The translations under genes were made by a program, and so were the position numbers. The notes below the pieces were generated by a model that saw only the letters and a list, made by a program, of their open reading frames with translations, was not told where the DNA came from and did no database searches. This document shows positions 1 to 8,521 of a DNA stretch of 64,000 bases, in pieces (position 1 is the stretch's first letter; each line of letters opens with the position of its first letter). The stretch covers positions 37,395 to 101,394 of the forward strand of contig CADBQU010000024.1 in the NCBI GenBank assembly GCA_902796905.1, written 5' to 3'. The stretch comes from Oscillospiraceae bacterium (GTDB taxonomy: Bacteria > Bacillota > Clostridia > Oscillospirales > Acutalibacteraceae).

Positions 1-2
1 AC

Positions 3-596
3 AGGGAATGTTTAAGCGACGAAGAAACCGTTGCGATTTCAATTGCCACAAGACCCGATTGCATAAGCCGAGAAACAGCAAACCTTTTAGGCGCCTTAAA
101 CAAAGAAAAGCCTATATTTGTTGAATTGGGACTTCAAACTTCAAACGAAGAAACCGCAAAAATAATAAACCGTAATTTTACAAACGAAGAATATGTTTCG
201 GCGGTAAAGCTTTTAAAAGAAAACGGTATAAACGTAATTACCCACATTATTATAGGTCTTTTAAACGAAACGGCAGAGGACAATTTAAAAACGCTTAAGT
301 TTGTAACCGATAATAAAAGCGACGGAGTTAAATTTCAGCTTTTACATATTTTAAAAGGTACGCCCTTAGAAAAAATGCAGCAAAAAACGCTTTCAAAAGA
401 AGAATATTTTTATATTTTGGGAGTTTTAATAAATCATACGCCTAAAAATACGGTAATACACCGTTTAACGGGCGACGGCAATAAAAAGTACTTACTGGCT
501 CCTTTATGGAGCGCAAATAAAAAGGACGTTTTAAACAGCTTAAATATTTATTTGGAGCAAAATAACATAATACAGGGAAAAGATTATGTTGAATAA
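3..596 (+). CDS. Radical SAM protein, TIGR01212/YhcC family (5' truncated)
   Basis: The 3' part of a radical SAM gene; the reading frame is open from base 3, so the start and the CxxxCxxC cluster motif lie outside the window. What is seen: the SIATRPDC segment, then VELGLQT, THIIIGL and the LLHILKGTPLEKM stretch, ending with HRLTGDG and APLWSANKKDVLN. These match the middle and C-terminal parts of the YhcC/TIGR01212 family, whose reaction is not established. The stop overlaps the next start by 11 bp, so the two Fe-S proteins are probably co-translated. No sign of decay in the part visible. Confident of family, not of function. Confidence 0.85.
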   Translation, partial: RECLSDEETVAISIATRPDCISRETANLLGALNKEKPIFVELGLQTSNEETAKIINRNFTNEEYVSAVKLLKENGINVITHIIIGLLNETAEDNLKTLKFVTDNKSDGVKFQLLHILKGTPLEKMQQKTLSKEEYFYILGVLINHTPKNTVIHRLTGDGNKKYLLAPLWSANKKDVLNSLNIYLEQNNIIQGKDYVE

Positions 597-1446
597 CAAC
601 GATAAAAATCAAAAAAATCAAAAAAATCAAAACATTAAAATTGCCGAATGCAGGGAAAGCCAAAACAATAAAAAAATTAAAGAGCTTTATGAAGAAATAA
701 GCAAAAAAGTAGACTTGCCTTTTGGTTTTTGCAGTATTAAAAATATAGGAACACCTAAAATTGTAAGAAGCAAAAGAGGAGATTTTATAAGCGCCGTTTT
801 GTTTTTGTTTCCCTATAAAGTAAAAAACGAAAGGCCTAAAAATATTTCCCGTTATGCGGCAGTACCGGATTATCATAATTATATAATTCCGTTTTTAAAA
901 GAAATCGCAACGGATTTAAATATAAAATTTGCTCCTTTTAATTTTAAAGCGTACAGCGATTATACTCCGGTTTTAGAAGCTAAGGCCGCAGGATTTGCGG
1001 GACTTGGAAGTATAGGAAAAAACGGATTGCTTATAAACGAAAAATACGGCAGTTTTTGCTTTATAGGCAGTATTTTAACGGATATGGATTTGCCGAACAG
1101 TAAAAGCGGTTTAACCTATTGCAACAATTGCGGTTTATGTTTAAAAAACTGTCCGGTAAACTTAAATAAAGAAATTTGCGTTTCGGATATTTCACAAAAA
1201 AAGCAGGATTTAACGGACTCGGAAATTAAGCTTTTAAAAAAAGCGGGGTCTTGCTTTGGGTGCGATATTTGCCAAGAGGTTTGCCCTTTAAATAAAAATA
1301 CCAAACTTACTAAAATAAGCTTTTTTATAAACGGTTATAGGGATGAATATATTTTAAACGAAGACAGCGCCGGCAGAGCTTACAATTGGCGAAGCGAGGA
1401 TATAATAAAAAGGAATTTTAAATTACTGGCAAAAAAAACGCCGTAG
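586..1446 (+). CDS. QueG-like double [4Fe-4S] cluster protein
   Basis: 286 aa. A variable Asn/Lys/Gln-rich N-terminus (residues 1-25) precedes a QueG-type core: the AGFAGLGSIGKNGLL segment around residues 137-151 and two ferredoxin motifs, CNNCGLCLKNCPVN and CFGCDICQEVCPLN. QueG is the cobalamin-dependent epoxyqueuosine reductase of the tRNA queuosine pathway. At 286 aa this protein is shorter than full QueG (about 370 aa), which has a longer C-terminus. It may be QueG or one of the short QueG-like paralogues common in Clostridia. It starts inside the end of the radical SAM gene, so the two form a translationally coupled pair. Confidence 0.75.
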   Translation: MLNNNDKNQKNQKNQNIKIAECRESQNNKKIKELYEEISKKVDLPFGFCSIKNIGTPKIVRSKRGDFISAVLFLFPYKVKNERPKNISRYAAVPDYHNYIIPFLKEIATDLNIKFAPFNFKAYSDYTPVLEAKAAGFAGLGSIGKNGLLINEKYGSFCFIGSILTDMDLPNSKSGLTYCNNCGLCLKNCPVNLNKEICVSDISQKKQDLTDSEIKLLKKAGSCFGCDICQEVCPLNKNTKLTKISFFINGYRDEYILNEDSAGRAYNWRSEDIIKRNFKLLAKKTP

Positions 1447-1453
1447 GCGTTTT
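1435..1453 (+). terminator. Hairpin over the end of the QueG-like gene
   Basis: An 8-bp stem, AAAACGCC/GGCGTTTT with loop GTA, overlaps the stop codon and is followed by TTTT and later a T6 run. It is a plausible weak intrinsic terminator. A stem overlapping the stop codon is unusual, so it may instead only stabilise the mRNA end. Confidence 0.4.
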
Positions 1454-1589
1454 AATGATAATATTTTTTGTTTTGCGTCAAAAGGGTTTTCGGTCCGATT
1501 TGCCGTAAAAAAACAAGAAACAAAAAATACAAAACACAGAATATAAAAATATAAAAAATAATACAAAAATAAAAAATAAGGAATAAAAA

Positions 1590-2045
1590 ATGGAACCTAT
1601 TAAAAAAATAACCTCCTTTACGGTAGACCATACCAAGCTTTTAGAAGGAATGTATATAAGCCGTAAAGACGGAGATATAACCACATTCGATTTAAGAACC
1701 CGCAAGCCCAACAAAGGCGATTATATGGATAACTTAACAATGCATTCGGTGGAGCATATGTTGGCTACTTTTTTAAGGAACGGAGAACTGAAAGACGATA
1801 TTATATATTTCGGTCCCATGGGGTGCTGCACCGGCTTTTATTTGCTGGTAAAAAATGCGGAGCCCGAAAAAGTAAAAGAGGTTTTAATAAAAGCTTTAAA
1901 AGATACAACGGAATTTAACGGAGAGGTTTTCGGCGCAAGCGAAAAGGAATGCGGAAATTACAAAATGCTAAGCCTTAAAGCCGCAAAAACCGAAGCCGAA
2001 AGGTATTTAAAAATTTTAGAAAACACAAATACGTTTAATTATTAA
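1590..2045 (+). CDS. luxS: S-ribosylhomocysteine lyase LuxS
   Basis: 151 aa, the usual LuxS length. Converts S-ribosylhomocysteine to homocysteine and DPD, the precursor of AI-2, in the activated methyl cycle. The metal site HSVEH (about residues 53-57) is present, as are VDHTKLLEGMY at the N-terminus, GPMGCCTGFYL with the Cys near residue 84, and the late Cys in ECGNY. The start has an AAGGAAT-type ribosome site a few bases upstream. It has its own 143-bp upstream gap and lies 31 bp before alr, so the two may share a transcript. No Pfs nucleosidase gene is visible in the window. Confidence 0.97.
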   Translation: MEPIKKITSFTVDHTKLLEGMYISRKDGDITTFDLRTRKPNKGDYMDNLTMHSVEHMLATFLRNGELKDDIIYFGPMGCCTGFYLLVKNAEPEKVKEVLIKALKDTTEFNGEVFGASEKECGNYKMLSLKAAKTEAERYLKILENTNTFNY

Positions 2046-2076
2046 TTAAAAAAACAAACCAAAGGAGATTTTAAAT

Positions 2077-3243
2077 ATGCAGGGAAAACGCACCTGGGCC
2101 GAAATAGATTTAGACGCTTTAAATTATAATGTTTCGGAAATAAAAAAACATATAAAAACCGGGGAGTTTATGGCGGTGGTTAAGGCCGACGCCTACGGAC
2201 ACGGAGCGGCGGTTGTTGCCCCCTATTTGGAAAAATTGGGTATAAATTATTTTGCGGTTTCAAATATAGAAGAGGCCGAAGAATTAAGAAGAGCCGGCGT
2301 GGTGGGCGAAATTTTAATTTTGGGTTATACCGACGTTGACCTTGCCATAGAGCTTTTTGAACAAAATATTATTCAATCGGTTTTTTCGCTTTCTTACGCC
2401 AAAGCTTTAAATGCCGCGGCAAAAAAGGTGGGCGTTAAAATTTCGGTGCATTTAAAAATAGACAGCGGTATGGGCAGAATAGGCTTTAACTGCCGAAACG
2501 AGGAAATCATAAATTCTTCTTCCGACGAAATGGCGGAGGTTGCAAAGCTTTCCAATTTGGTGGTAAAAGGAGCGTTTACTCATTTTTCGGTTGCGGACAG
2601 CGAAGAGCCCGAAAACAAGCAATATACAAAAATGCAGTACAATAACTTTTTAAAGGGAGCCGAAAGCTTTAAAGTAAAAACCGGCAAAAATATTATTCTG
2701 CATTGCTGTAATTCTGCCGGTACGGTTTTAAATACCGATATGCAGCTTAGCTTAAACCGTATAGGAATAATTATGTACGGCTTAACTCCCGATGTTTCTT
2801 TAAATTTACCTTTAAATTTAAAACCCGTTATGAGTTTTCATACGGTAATTTCGCAAATAAAACATATTTCAAAAGGAGATTTTATAAGCTACGGACGCAC
2901 CTTTAAAGCCGAAAAAGATATGGTTTTGGCTACTGTTCCCGTAGGTTATGCCGATGGCTTCAGAAGAGAATTAAGCAATAAAGGATATGTTTTAATAAAC
3001 GGCAAAAAAGCAAATATTGTAGGCAGAATTTGCATGGATCAGGCTATGGTTGATATAACTGAAATTAAGGCTGACGAAGGCGATAATGTTACGATTTTCG
3101 GTAAAGATTTACCGGTAGAGCAAATAGCAGATTGGTGCCATACAATAAATTATGAAATTGTTTGCGGAATTTCAAGAAGGGTTCCGAGATTATATTTAAA
3201 ACATGGAAAAATTGTAAGAATAGAAAATTATATTATAGGGTAA
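2077..3243 (+). CDS. alr: Alanine racemase
   Basis: 388 aa, normal length for Alr. PLP enzyme making D-alanine for peptidoglycan. The PLP-lysine motif VVKADAYGHGA lies around residues 34-44, after TWAEIDLDAL. The catalytic tyrosine region SYGRTF is around residues 270-275, and GRICMDQAMVD is in the C-terminal beta domain. A strong ribosome site (AAAGGAG) is seen 8 bp before ATG. It is followed at once by a cloverleaf repeat whose 3' side runs into a T-rich tract that may end the transcript. Confidence 0.97.
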   Translation: MQGKRTWAEIDLDALNYNVSEIKKHIKTGEFMAVVKADAYGHGAAVVAPYLEKLGINYFAVSNIEEAEELRRAGVVGEILILGYTDVDLAIELFEQNIIQSVFSLSYAKALNAAAKKVGVKISVHLKIDSGMGRIGFNCRNEEIINSSSDEMAEVAKLSNLVVKGAFTHFSVADSEEPENKQYTKMQYNNFLKGAESFKVKTGKNIILHCCNSAGTVLNTDMQLSLNRIGIIMYGLTPDVSLNLPLNLKPVMSFHTVISQIKHISKGDFISYGRTFKAEKDMVLATVPVGYADGFRRELSNKGYVLINGKKANIVGRICMDQAMVDITEIKADEGDNVTIFGKDLPVEQIADWCHTINYEIVCGISRRVPRLYLKHGKIVRIENYIIG

Positions 3244-3257
3244 ACAGTTGATTTTCT

Positions 3258-3345
3258 GCCGAACGCACAAAATCTAAAATTGTATTTTAGATTTTGCCGA
3301 AAAGCTTTGCTTTTCGGTTAACCCTTTGGGTTAAGTGCGTTCGGC
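3258..3345 (+). repeat. Cloverleaf element 1
   Basis: Outer stem GCCGAACGCAC/GTGCGTTCGGC (11 bp) encloses three hairpins: AAAATCTAAAAT/ATTTTAGATTTT, CCGAAAAGC/GCTTTTCGG and TTAACCC/GGGTTAA, with loops of 3 bases. The right end is followed by TTTTGTTTTTT, so this copy may also serve as the alr terminator. Confidence 0.85.
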
Positions 3346-3390
3346 TTTTGTTTTTTAAAAATAAGGAATAAAAAATAAGGGTTTAGTAAT

Positions 3391-3478
3391 GCGGCGAGCC
3401 GCCGAAAACAAAAATTGTTTTCGGCGCAAAAGCTTTAAAAGCTTTTGCCAAAGCCCTACGGGCTTTGGGGCTCGCCGC
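3391..3478 (+). repeat. Cloverleaf element 2
   Basis: Outer stem GCGGCGAGCC/GGCTCGCCGC. Arms in order: GCCGAAAACAA/TTGTTTTCGGC, GCAAAAGCTT/AAGCTTTTGC, CAAAGCCC/GGGCTTTG. It lies between the convergent alr and hydA genes, with no T-run after it, so it is not a classic terminator. Confidence 0.9.
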
Positions 3479-3582
3479 CCGGCGTAAAACCAAAAAAATC
3501 TCCCCGATTAAATTTAATCGGGGAGAAAATTTTTATGGGTTTGTTTTTATGGGTTTGTTTTTATGGGTTTATATTTATGGGT

Positions 3583-5331
3583 TTATTTTTCAAAATCCTT
3601 TGAACGGTCTACATAAGAAGTATGCAAAATCTCGTGAGCTCTGTGGCTTCCGGGTTTTTCCAAATATTCTTCGTAAAGCTTTTTAATCATGGGATTTTCG
3701 TGGGATTTTCTTATTTTGTTTGCCGCGTCGTCGTTATATAACGCTTTGGCTCTTAAAGCTTTCAAATCCGTAAAGTTTCTTACCGAAGCCGGCTGGGTAG
3801 GCTGTCCGCCGCCGTTTACGCAGCCGCCGGGGCAACCCATAATTTCAATAAAGTGGAACTGTTCGCCACCTTTTACTCTTTCAAGTAAAACGTTTGCCGC
3901 CGCCGCGCCCGAAGCCACGGCAACTTTAATATCCGTTCCGTTAACATTAAGGGTGGCTTCTTTAATGGGAGCCGTGCCTCTTACAACGTCAAAATCAACA
4001 TTTTCCAACGGTTTGTTTGTAAGCGTTTCAACTGCCGTTCTTAAAGCGGCTTCCATAACGCCGCCGGTAGCGCCGAATATAACGCCGGCGCCCGAAGATT
4101 CTCCCAAAGGATTATCAAAGTCTTCGTCCGGTAATAAGTTAAAATTAATACCGGCTTTGTTAATCATTCTTGCAAGCTCTCTGGTTGTAAGCGATATATC
4201 AACATCCGGAATACCGTTTCCGGCAGCGGATTGGTCATCTCTTCCAACTTCAAACTTTTTGGCGGTACAAGGCATTATGGATACCGAGAAAATATTTTTC
4301 GGGTCTATGCCGTTCTTTTCGGCATACCAGGTTTTTATAATTGCACCGAACATCTGTTGCGGAGATTTACAGCTTGAAAGATTTTCAAGTAATTCGGGAT
4401 GGTAAATTTCGCAGAATTTTATCCAGCCCGGAGAACAGGAAGTAATAAGCGGAAGCTTGCCGCCGTTTTTAACCCTTTCAATAAATTCGTGGGCCTCTTC
4501 CATAATTGTAAGGTCAGCAGAAAAGTCTGTATCAAAAACCTTGTCAAAGCCTAATCTTCTTAAAGCGGAAACCATTTTCCCCGTAACGTTTGTGCCTACG
4601 GGGTTATCAAAGCATTCGCCCAAAGTAGCCCTTATAGAAGGCGCGGTTTGTACAATTACAACCTTTTCGGGGTCGGCTATGGCGTTAAACACCTCTTGGG
4701 TTTGGTCTTTTTCGTATAATGCTCCGGTAGGACAGGAAACTATGCACTGTCCGCAGGAAATACAGGCGGAAGTATTTAAATCTTCTTCAAAGGCACAGCC
4801 TATAGAGGTGTTAAAGCCTCTGTTTCGGGTGCCTATAACACCTACATACTGATTGCGGCAGGCGCCTACGCATCTGCGGCATAAAATACATTTGTTGTTG
4901 TCTCTTACCATATGCGGCGCCGAAGTATCCAATTTGTAATGATTTCTAACGCCGTCGTATTTCATTTCGTTTTCAACGCCCAAATCGTGAGATAAGCTTT
5001 GAAGCTCGCATTTGCCGCTTCTTACGCAAGAAAGACATTTGCGTTCGTGTATTGATAAAAGCAATTCCAAAGTTTTTTTGCGTGATTCCAAAACCTTAGG
5101 TGTATTTGTAAAAACTTCCATTCCTTCGTTTACGGGGTAAACGCAGGCGGCTACCAAAGAACGCGCGCCTTTAACCTCTACAACGCACATTCTGCACGCG
5201 CCTATTTCGTTTATATCCTTTAAATAGCATAAAGTGGGAATATCTATTCCGCAGGAACGCGCGGCTTCTAAAATTGTGCTGCCCTCGGGTACAGAAAGGG
5301 GCATACCGTTTATTTTAATATTTACTGCCAT
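3583..5331 (-). CDS. hydA: [FeFe] hydrogenase catalytic subunit (NADH-linked, HydA/HndD type)
   Basis: 582 aa. Domains in order: NuoG-like [2Fe-2S] domain (C35, C46, C49, C63); His-Cys cluster site (H95, C99, C102, C108); two [4Fe-4S] motifs (C148-C158 and C190-C200); then the H-cluster domain with L1 TSCSPGW (297-303), L2 MPCTAKKFE (C355) and L3 EIMGCPGGCVNGGGQ; then the small SSU-like C-terminal tail. It makes or uses H2 on the cytoplasmic side with the NuoF- and NuoE-like subunits encoded upstream, probably by electron confurcation from NADH and reduced ferredoxin. It is the last gene of the operon, 17 bp after hydB, with a GAAAGGAG ribosome site. The residue after TSC is Ser, where many monomeric enzymes have Cys. 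No maturation genes (hydEFG) are in the window. Confidence 0.96.
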   Translation of the reverse strand: MAVNIKINGMPLSVPEGSTILEAARSCGIDIPTLCYLKDINEIGACRMCVVEVKGARSLVAACVYPVNEGMEVFTNTPKVLESRKKTLELLLSIHERKCLSCVRSGKCELQSLSHDLGVENEMKYDGVRNHYKLDTSAPHMVRDNNKCILCRRCVGACRNQYVGVIGTRNRGFNTSIGCAFEEDLNTSACISCGQCIVSCPTGALYEKDQTQEVFNAIADPEKVVIVQTAPSIRATLGECFDNPVGTNVTGKMVSALRRLGFDKVFDTDFSADLTIMEEAHEFIERVKNGGKLPLITSCSPGWIKFCEIYHPELLENLSSCKSPQQMFGAIIKTWYAEKNGIDPKNIFSVSIMPCTAKKFEVGRDDQSAAGNGIPDVDISLTTRELARMINKAGINFNLLPDEDFDNPLGESSGAGVIFGATGGVMEAALRTAVETLTNKPLENVDFDVVRGTAPIKEATLNVNGTDIKVAVASGAAAANVLLERVKGGEQFHFIEIMGCPGGCVNGGGQPTQPASVRNFTDLKALRAKALYNDDAANKIRKSHENPMIKKLYEEYLEKPGSHRAHEILHTSYVDRSKDFEK

Positions 5332-5348
5332 TATTTTAAGCTCCTTTC

Positions 5349-7145
5349 TTATTTCTTCTCAATTGCCGAGAACTTACATTTTTCCATACAAGCTCCGCAT
5401 TTGATACATTTGTTGCTGTTAATTTTGTGAGGAGTTTTAACCGCTCCTTCTATGGCTCCTACGGGACATACTCTGGCGCATGCCGTACAACCTTTACATT
5501 TATCTTCTATAATTACATAGTTGAGTAATTTTTTGCAAACTCCCGCGGGACATCTCTTTTCTTTAACGTGAGCCAAGTATTCATCGTAAAAATAGTTTAA
5601 AGTAGAAAGTACGGGGTTTGGCGCCGTTTGACCTAATCCGCAAAGAGAGTTTTCTTTTATGTAATAGCAAAGCTCTTTCATATCTTCAAGGTCCTGCATA
5701 GTGCCTTTGCCTTCGGTTATTTTTGTAAGCATTTCCAAAAGCCTTCTGGTACCTACGCGGCAGGGCGTACATTTGCCGCAGGATTCGTCAACCGTAAATT
5801 CCAAAAAGAATTTTGCAATATCTACCATACAGTTGTCTTCGTCCATAACTATAAGTCCGCCGGAGCCCATCATAGAGCCGATGGATATTAAGTTGTCGTA
5901 ATCTATCGGAATATCAAAATGCTCTGCCGGAATACATCCGCCCGAAGGTCCGCCGGTTTGCGCCGCTTTAAATTTTTTGCCGTTCGGTATACCGCCGCCT
6001 ATATCTTCAACAACCTCTCTTAAAGTTGTTCCCATAGGAATTTCAACCAATCCGGTATTTTTAATTTTTCCGCCCAAAGCAAAAACCTTTGTTCCTTTGG
6101 ATTTTTCGGTACCCATGGAAGCAAACCATTCTGCGCCTTTTAAAATAATTTGCGGAATATTTGCCAAGGTTTCAACATTGTTTAAAATTGTGGGTTTGCC
6201 AAAAAGACCTTTTAATGCCGGGAACGGCGGACGCGGTCTGGGCTCGCCTCTTTTGCCTTCTATACTTGTCATTAAAGCGGTTTCTTCGCCGCAAACGAAA
6301 GCTCCGGCGCCTAAACGGATATCAATATCAAAATCAAAGCCGGAACCGAATATATCCTTGCCCAAAAGACCTAAATCTCTGGCTTGTTTAATAGCTACCT
6401 TTAAGCGTTGTACGGCTATAGGATATTCCGCCCTTACATAAATATAACCTTGGCTTGCGCCTATGGCATATCCGGCAATGGTCATAGCTTCTAAAACTAC
6501 GTGCGGATCGCCTTCCAAAACCGAGCGGTCCATAAACGCTCCGGGGTCGCCTTCGTCAGCGTTACAGCAAACATATTTTTGGTCCGCTTTGTTTGCCGCG
6601 GCAAATTTCCATTTTAAACCGGTTGGGAATCCGGCGCCGCCTCTTCCTCTTAAACCGGCGTCCAAAAGTATTTGAATAACATCTTCGGGTTTAAGCTCCG
6701 TTAAAACCTTACCCAAAGCCGCGTAGCCGTCCATAGCTATGTATTCTTCTATATTTTCGGGGTCTATAACACCGCAGTTCCTTAAAGCAACACGGTGCTG
6801 CTTTTTGTAAAAAGCGGTATCGTTTAAAGAAACATTTCCCAAATGGTCCAAATCTTCGTGGGTTTCGTTATAAACCAAACGTTCAACAATTCTTCCCTTT
6901 AATAAATGCTCTTCTACAATTTCGGTAACATTTTCGGGGGTAACGCGACTGTAAAAGGTTCCGTCGGGATAAACTATAACAACGGGACCGAGTGCGCAAA
7001 GTCCGAAACAACCTGTTTGTACCAATTTTACTTCTTCGGTTAAATTGTATTTTTCAAGGTTTTCTTTAAAAGCCTTTTGAATATCTTTACTTCCCGATGA
7101 AGTACAACCGGTACCTCCGCAGATAAGTACGTGTGCACGAATCAT
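5349..7145 (-). CDS. hydB: NuoF-like NADH/FMN subunit of bifurcating hydrogenase
   Basis: 598 aa, HydB/HndC type. An N-terminal thioredoxin-like [2Fe-2S] domain (residues 1-85; CGGTGC and GCFGLCALGP) is followed by the NuoF flavin core with GRGGAGFPTGLKW for NADH and FMN binding, and by the [4Fe-4S] ligand motif SCGKCTPCRVG. The C-terminus carries two ferredoxin clusters (CKGCTACARVCP and CIKCGACMEKC). It takes electrons between NADH and HydA; in characterised trimers this subunit is where bifurcation is proposed to take place. Second to last in the operon, 188 bp after the small Fe-S gene and directly before hydA. Confidence 0.95.
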   Translation of the reverse strand: MIRAHVLICGGTGCTSSGSKDIQKAFKENLEKYNLTEEVKLVQTGCFGLCALGPVVIVYPDGTFYSRVTPENVTEIVEEHLLKGRIVERLVYNETHEDLDHLGNVSLNDTAFYKKQHRVALRNCGVIDPENIEEYIAMDGYAALGKVLTELKPEDVIQILLDAGLRGRGGAGFPTGLKWKFAAANKADQKYVCCNADEGDPGAFMDRSVLEGDPHVVLEAMTIAGYAIGASQGYIYVRAEYPIAVQRLKVAIKQARDLGLLGKDIFGSGFDFDIDIRLGAGAFVCGEETALMTSIEGKRGEPRPRPPFPALKGLFGKPTILNNVETLANIPQIILKGAEWFASMGTEKSKGTKVFALGGKIKNTGLVEIPMGTTLREVVEDIGGGIPNGKKFKAAQTGGPSGGCIPAEHFDIPIDYDNLISIGSMMGSGGLIVMDEDNCMVDIAKFFLEFTVDESCGKCTPCRVGTRRLLEMLTKITEGKGTMQDLEDMKELCYYIKENSLCGLGQTAPNPVLSTLNYFYDEYLAHVKEKRCPAGVCKKLLNYVIIEDKCKGCTACARVCPVGAIEGAVKTPHKINSNKCIKCGACMEKCKFSAIEKK

Positions 7146-7333
7146 AAATTTACCTCCAATATTTTGCCTTAAATACTTTACTTATTTTACTTTTACTTTT
7201 GCTTTTTGTTTGGTAAGTTAATACCGATAAAAATTCAAAAGAATAATTTTTTAATTTGTTTGTTTTTTTATTTATTTGTTTTTAAATTTTTAAAAAATCC
7301 CCCAAAATTTTAAAAAGGGTTTTAAAATTAAAT

Positions 7334-7705
7334 TTAAGCTTTATGGGCGGCAATGGTATATTCCGATATAACCCTGCCGTTTTTTAAATGCTGTTCAACA
7401 ACTTTTTTTGCCTTTTCGGCAGTCATTTTAACATAAGTTACTTTTTCTTTTCCGGCTTCAAAAATTTCAACTACCGGCTCGTATTGGCAAATGCCTATAC
7501 ATCCCGTTTGCGAAACCGTAACCTTTTTGGAAAGATTTTGATTTTGAACCTCTTCAACAAAGGTGTTTAAAACCGGTCTGGCGCCGGCTGCAATTCCGCA
7601 GGTAGCCATACCTACCACAACCCTTATATCTCCGGTGCCTTCCCTTAAAACCACTTTGTTTTGCATTTTTTCTTTAATTGCCTGTAATTCTGCCAATGAT
7701 TTCAT
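7334..7705 (-). CDS. Thioredoxin-like [2Fe-2S] subunit (HndB-like)
   Basis: 123 aa. C-terminal thioredoxin-like ferredoxin fold with TCGIAAGA near residue 35 and QTGCIGICQYEP near residue 67. It shows three Cys in the usual positions; the first motif has a single Cys, as I recall for HndB-type proteins. In NADP-reducing hydrogenase operons this subunit sits between the NuoE- and NuoF-like genes, as here. Likely an electron-carrying or accessory subunit of the hydrogenase complex. A ribosome site (GAAAGGA) precedes ATG. Confidence 0.85.
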   Translation of the reverse strand: MKSLAELQAIKEKMQNKVVLREGTGDIRVVVGMATCGIAAGARPVLNTFVEEVQNQNLSKKVTVSQTGCIGICQYEPVVEIFEAGKEKVTYVKMTAEKAKKVVEQHLKNGRVISEYTIAAHKA

Positions 7706-7756
7706 ATTTTCCGTCCTTTCGTAATATAAAGAATGAATTTTGTTTTATATTGTTAC

Positions 7757-7848
7757 GGCGACGAGCCAAATTTAAAAAATTTGGCTTTGCAAAAGCTTTT
7801 TTAAAGCTTTTGCGCCGAAAACATTTTTGTTTTCGGCGGCTCGTCGCC
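7757..7848 (-). repeat. Cloverleaf element 3
   Basis: Outer stem GGCGACGAGCC/GGCTCGTCGCC with a compensated change (A/T) relative to element 2. Arms on the + strand: CCAAATTT/AAATTTGG, GCAAAAGCTTT/AAAGCTTTTGC, GCCGAAAAC/GTTTTCGGC. It sits inside the hydrogenase operon between two minus-strand genes. Confidence 0.9.
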
Positions 7849-7945
7849 TTGTTTTGCAAAAATTATACAAATTATACAAATTATAAAAACTATAAAAATA
7901 AACAAACCGAATACAAATAAAACAAATGTTTATTTAAAGGTTTTA

Positions 7946-8521
7946 TTATTTATCAACCGCCTCTTTATAAGATTCCGTTAAAAAGTCTTTTATCCAGGTT
8001 ATAACTTCAAAGCTGTTTAACGGAATATCTTTGCCTAAAATTTTACGCAATTCTTCGGTTTTTAAAACAGCCGATTCTTTTTTGTTTTTTGTATGAATAA
8101 AAATAAAATCCGTTTCGGGATGCCCCTGTATTAACGTAACAACGGTAGAAACTATATCGCCCAGGGGAGTAAAATCTATATGGTTTTTATTAAAGCAGGC
8201 AGTAACCGCAGTTCCGTGATTTGTTTTTTCTTCTTCTTTGCTTTTGGAAACTATTTTTAAATTTCCGCCGGTCTGCTCTGCGGCAAGTTTTAAAAACGGC
8301 AATCCCAAGCCTACCTTCCTGGTAGTTCTTGTGGTGTAAAACGGATCGGTTACATTTTTTAAAACCTCTTCGGTCATACCGCAGCCGTTATCCGAAATTG
8401 TTATTTTTAAAGTGTTTTCTTTTTCGTTTTCCGTTTCGTCTATTAAAATTTTAACAACGGTAGCTTTGGCTTTAACGGAATTTTCGGCTATATCTAAAAT
8501 GTTTAAAGAAAGCTCTTTCAT
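7946..8521 (-). CDS. Stand-alone HATPase_c (histidine-kinase-like ATP-binding) protein
   Basis: 191 aa, one GHKL ATP-binding domain without a histidine phosphotransfer domain. N-box-like DIAENSVKA (about residues 10-18), G1 box DNGCGM, then GLGLPFLKLAAEQTGG as the G2 region. A C-terminal part from about residue 115 is less typical. Such proteins accompany [FeFe] hydrogenase operons in Clostridia, and a kinase or sensory role with the HydS-like protein encoded upstream is an inference. The ATG overlaps the stop of the PHP gene by 4 bp (ATGA), which implies translational coupling. Confidence 0.8.
   Translation of the reverse strand: MKELSLNILDIAENSVKAKATVVKILIDETENEKENTLKITISDNGCGMTEEVLKNVTDPFYTTRTTRKVGLGLPFLKLAAEQTGGNLKIVSKSKEEEKTNHGTAVTACFNKNHIDFTPLGDIVSTVVTLIQGHPETDFIFIHTKNKKESAVLKTEELRKILGKDIPLNSFEVITWIKDFLTESYKEAVDK

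Noticed and set aside
3689..4405. Long plus-strand frames over hydA and hydB (also 5977-6441)
   Set aside because: They are antisense shadows of Fe-S proteins with clear motifs on the minus strand; their translations show no domain and have Pro/Ser-rich composition.
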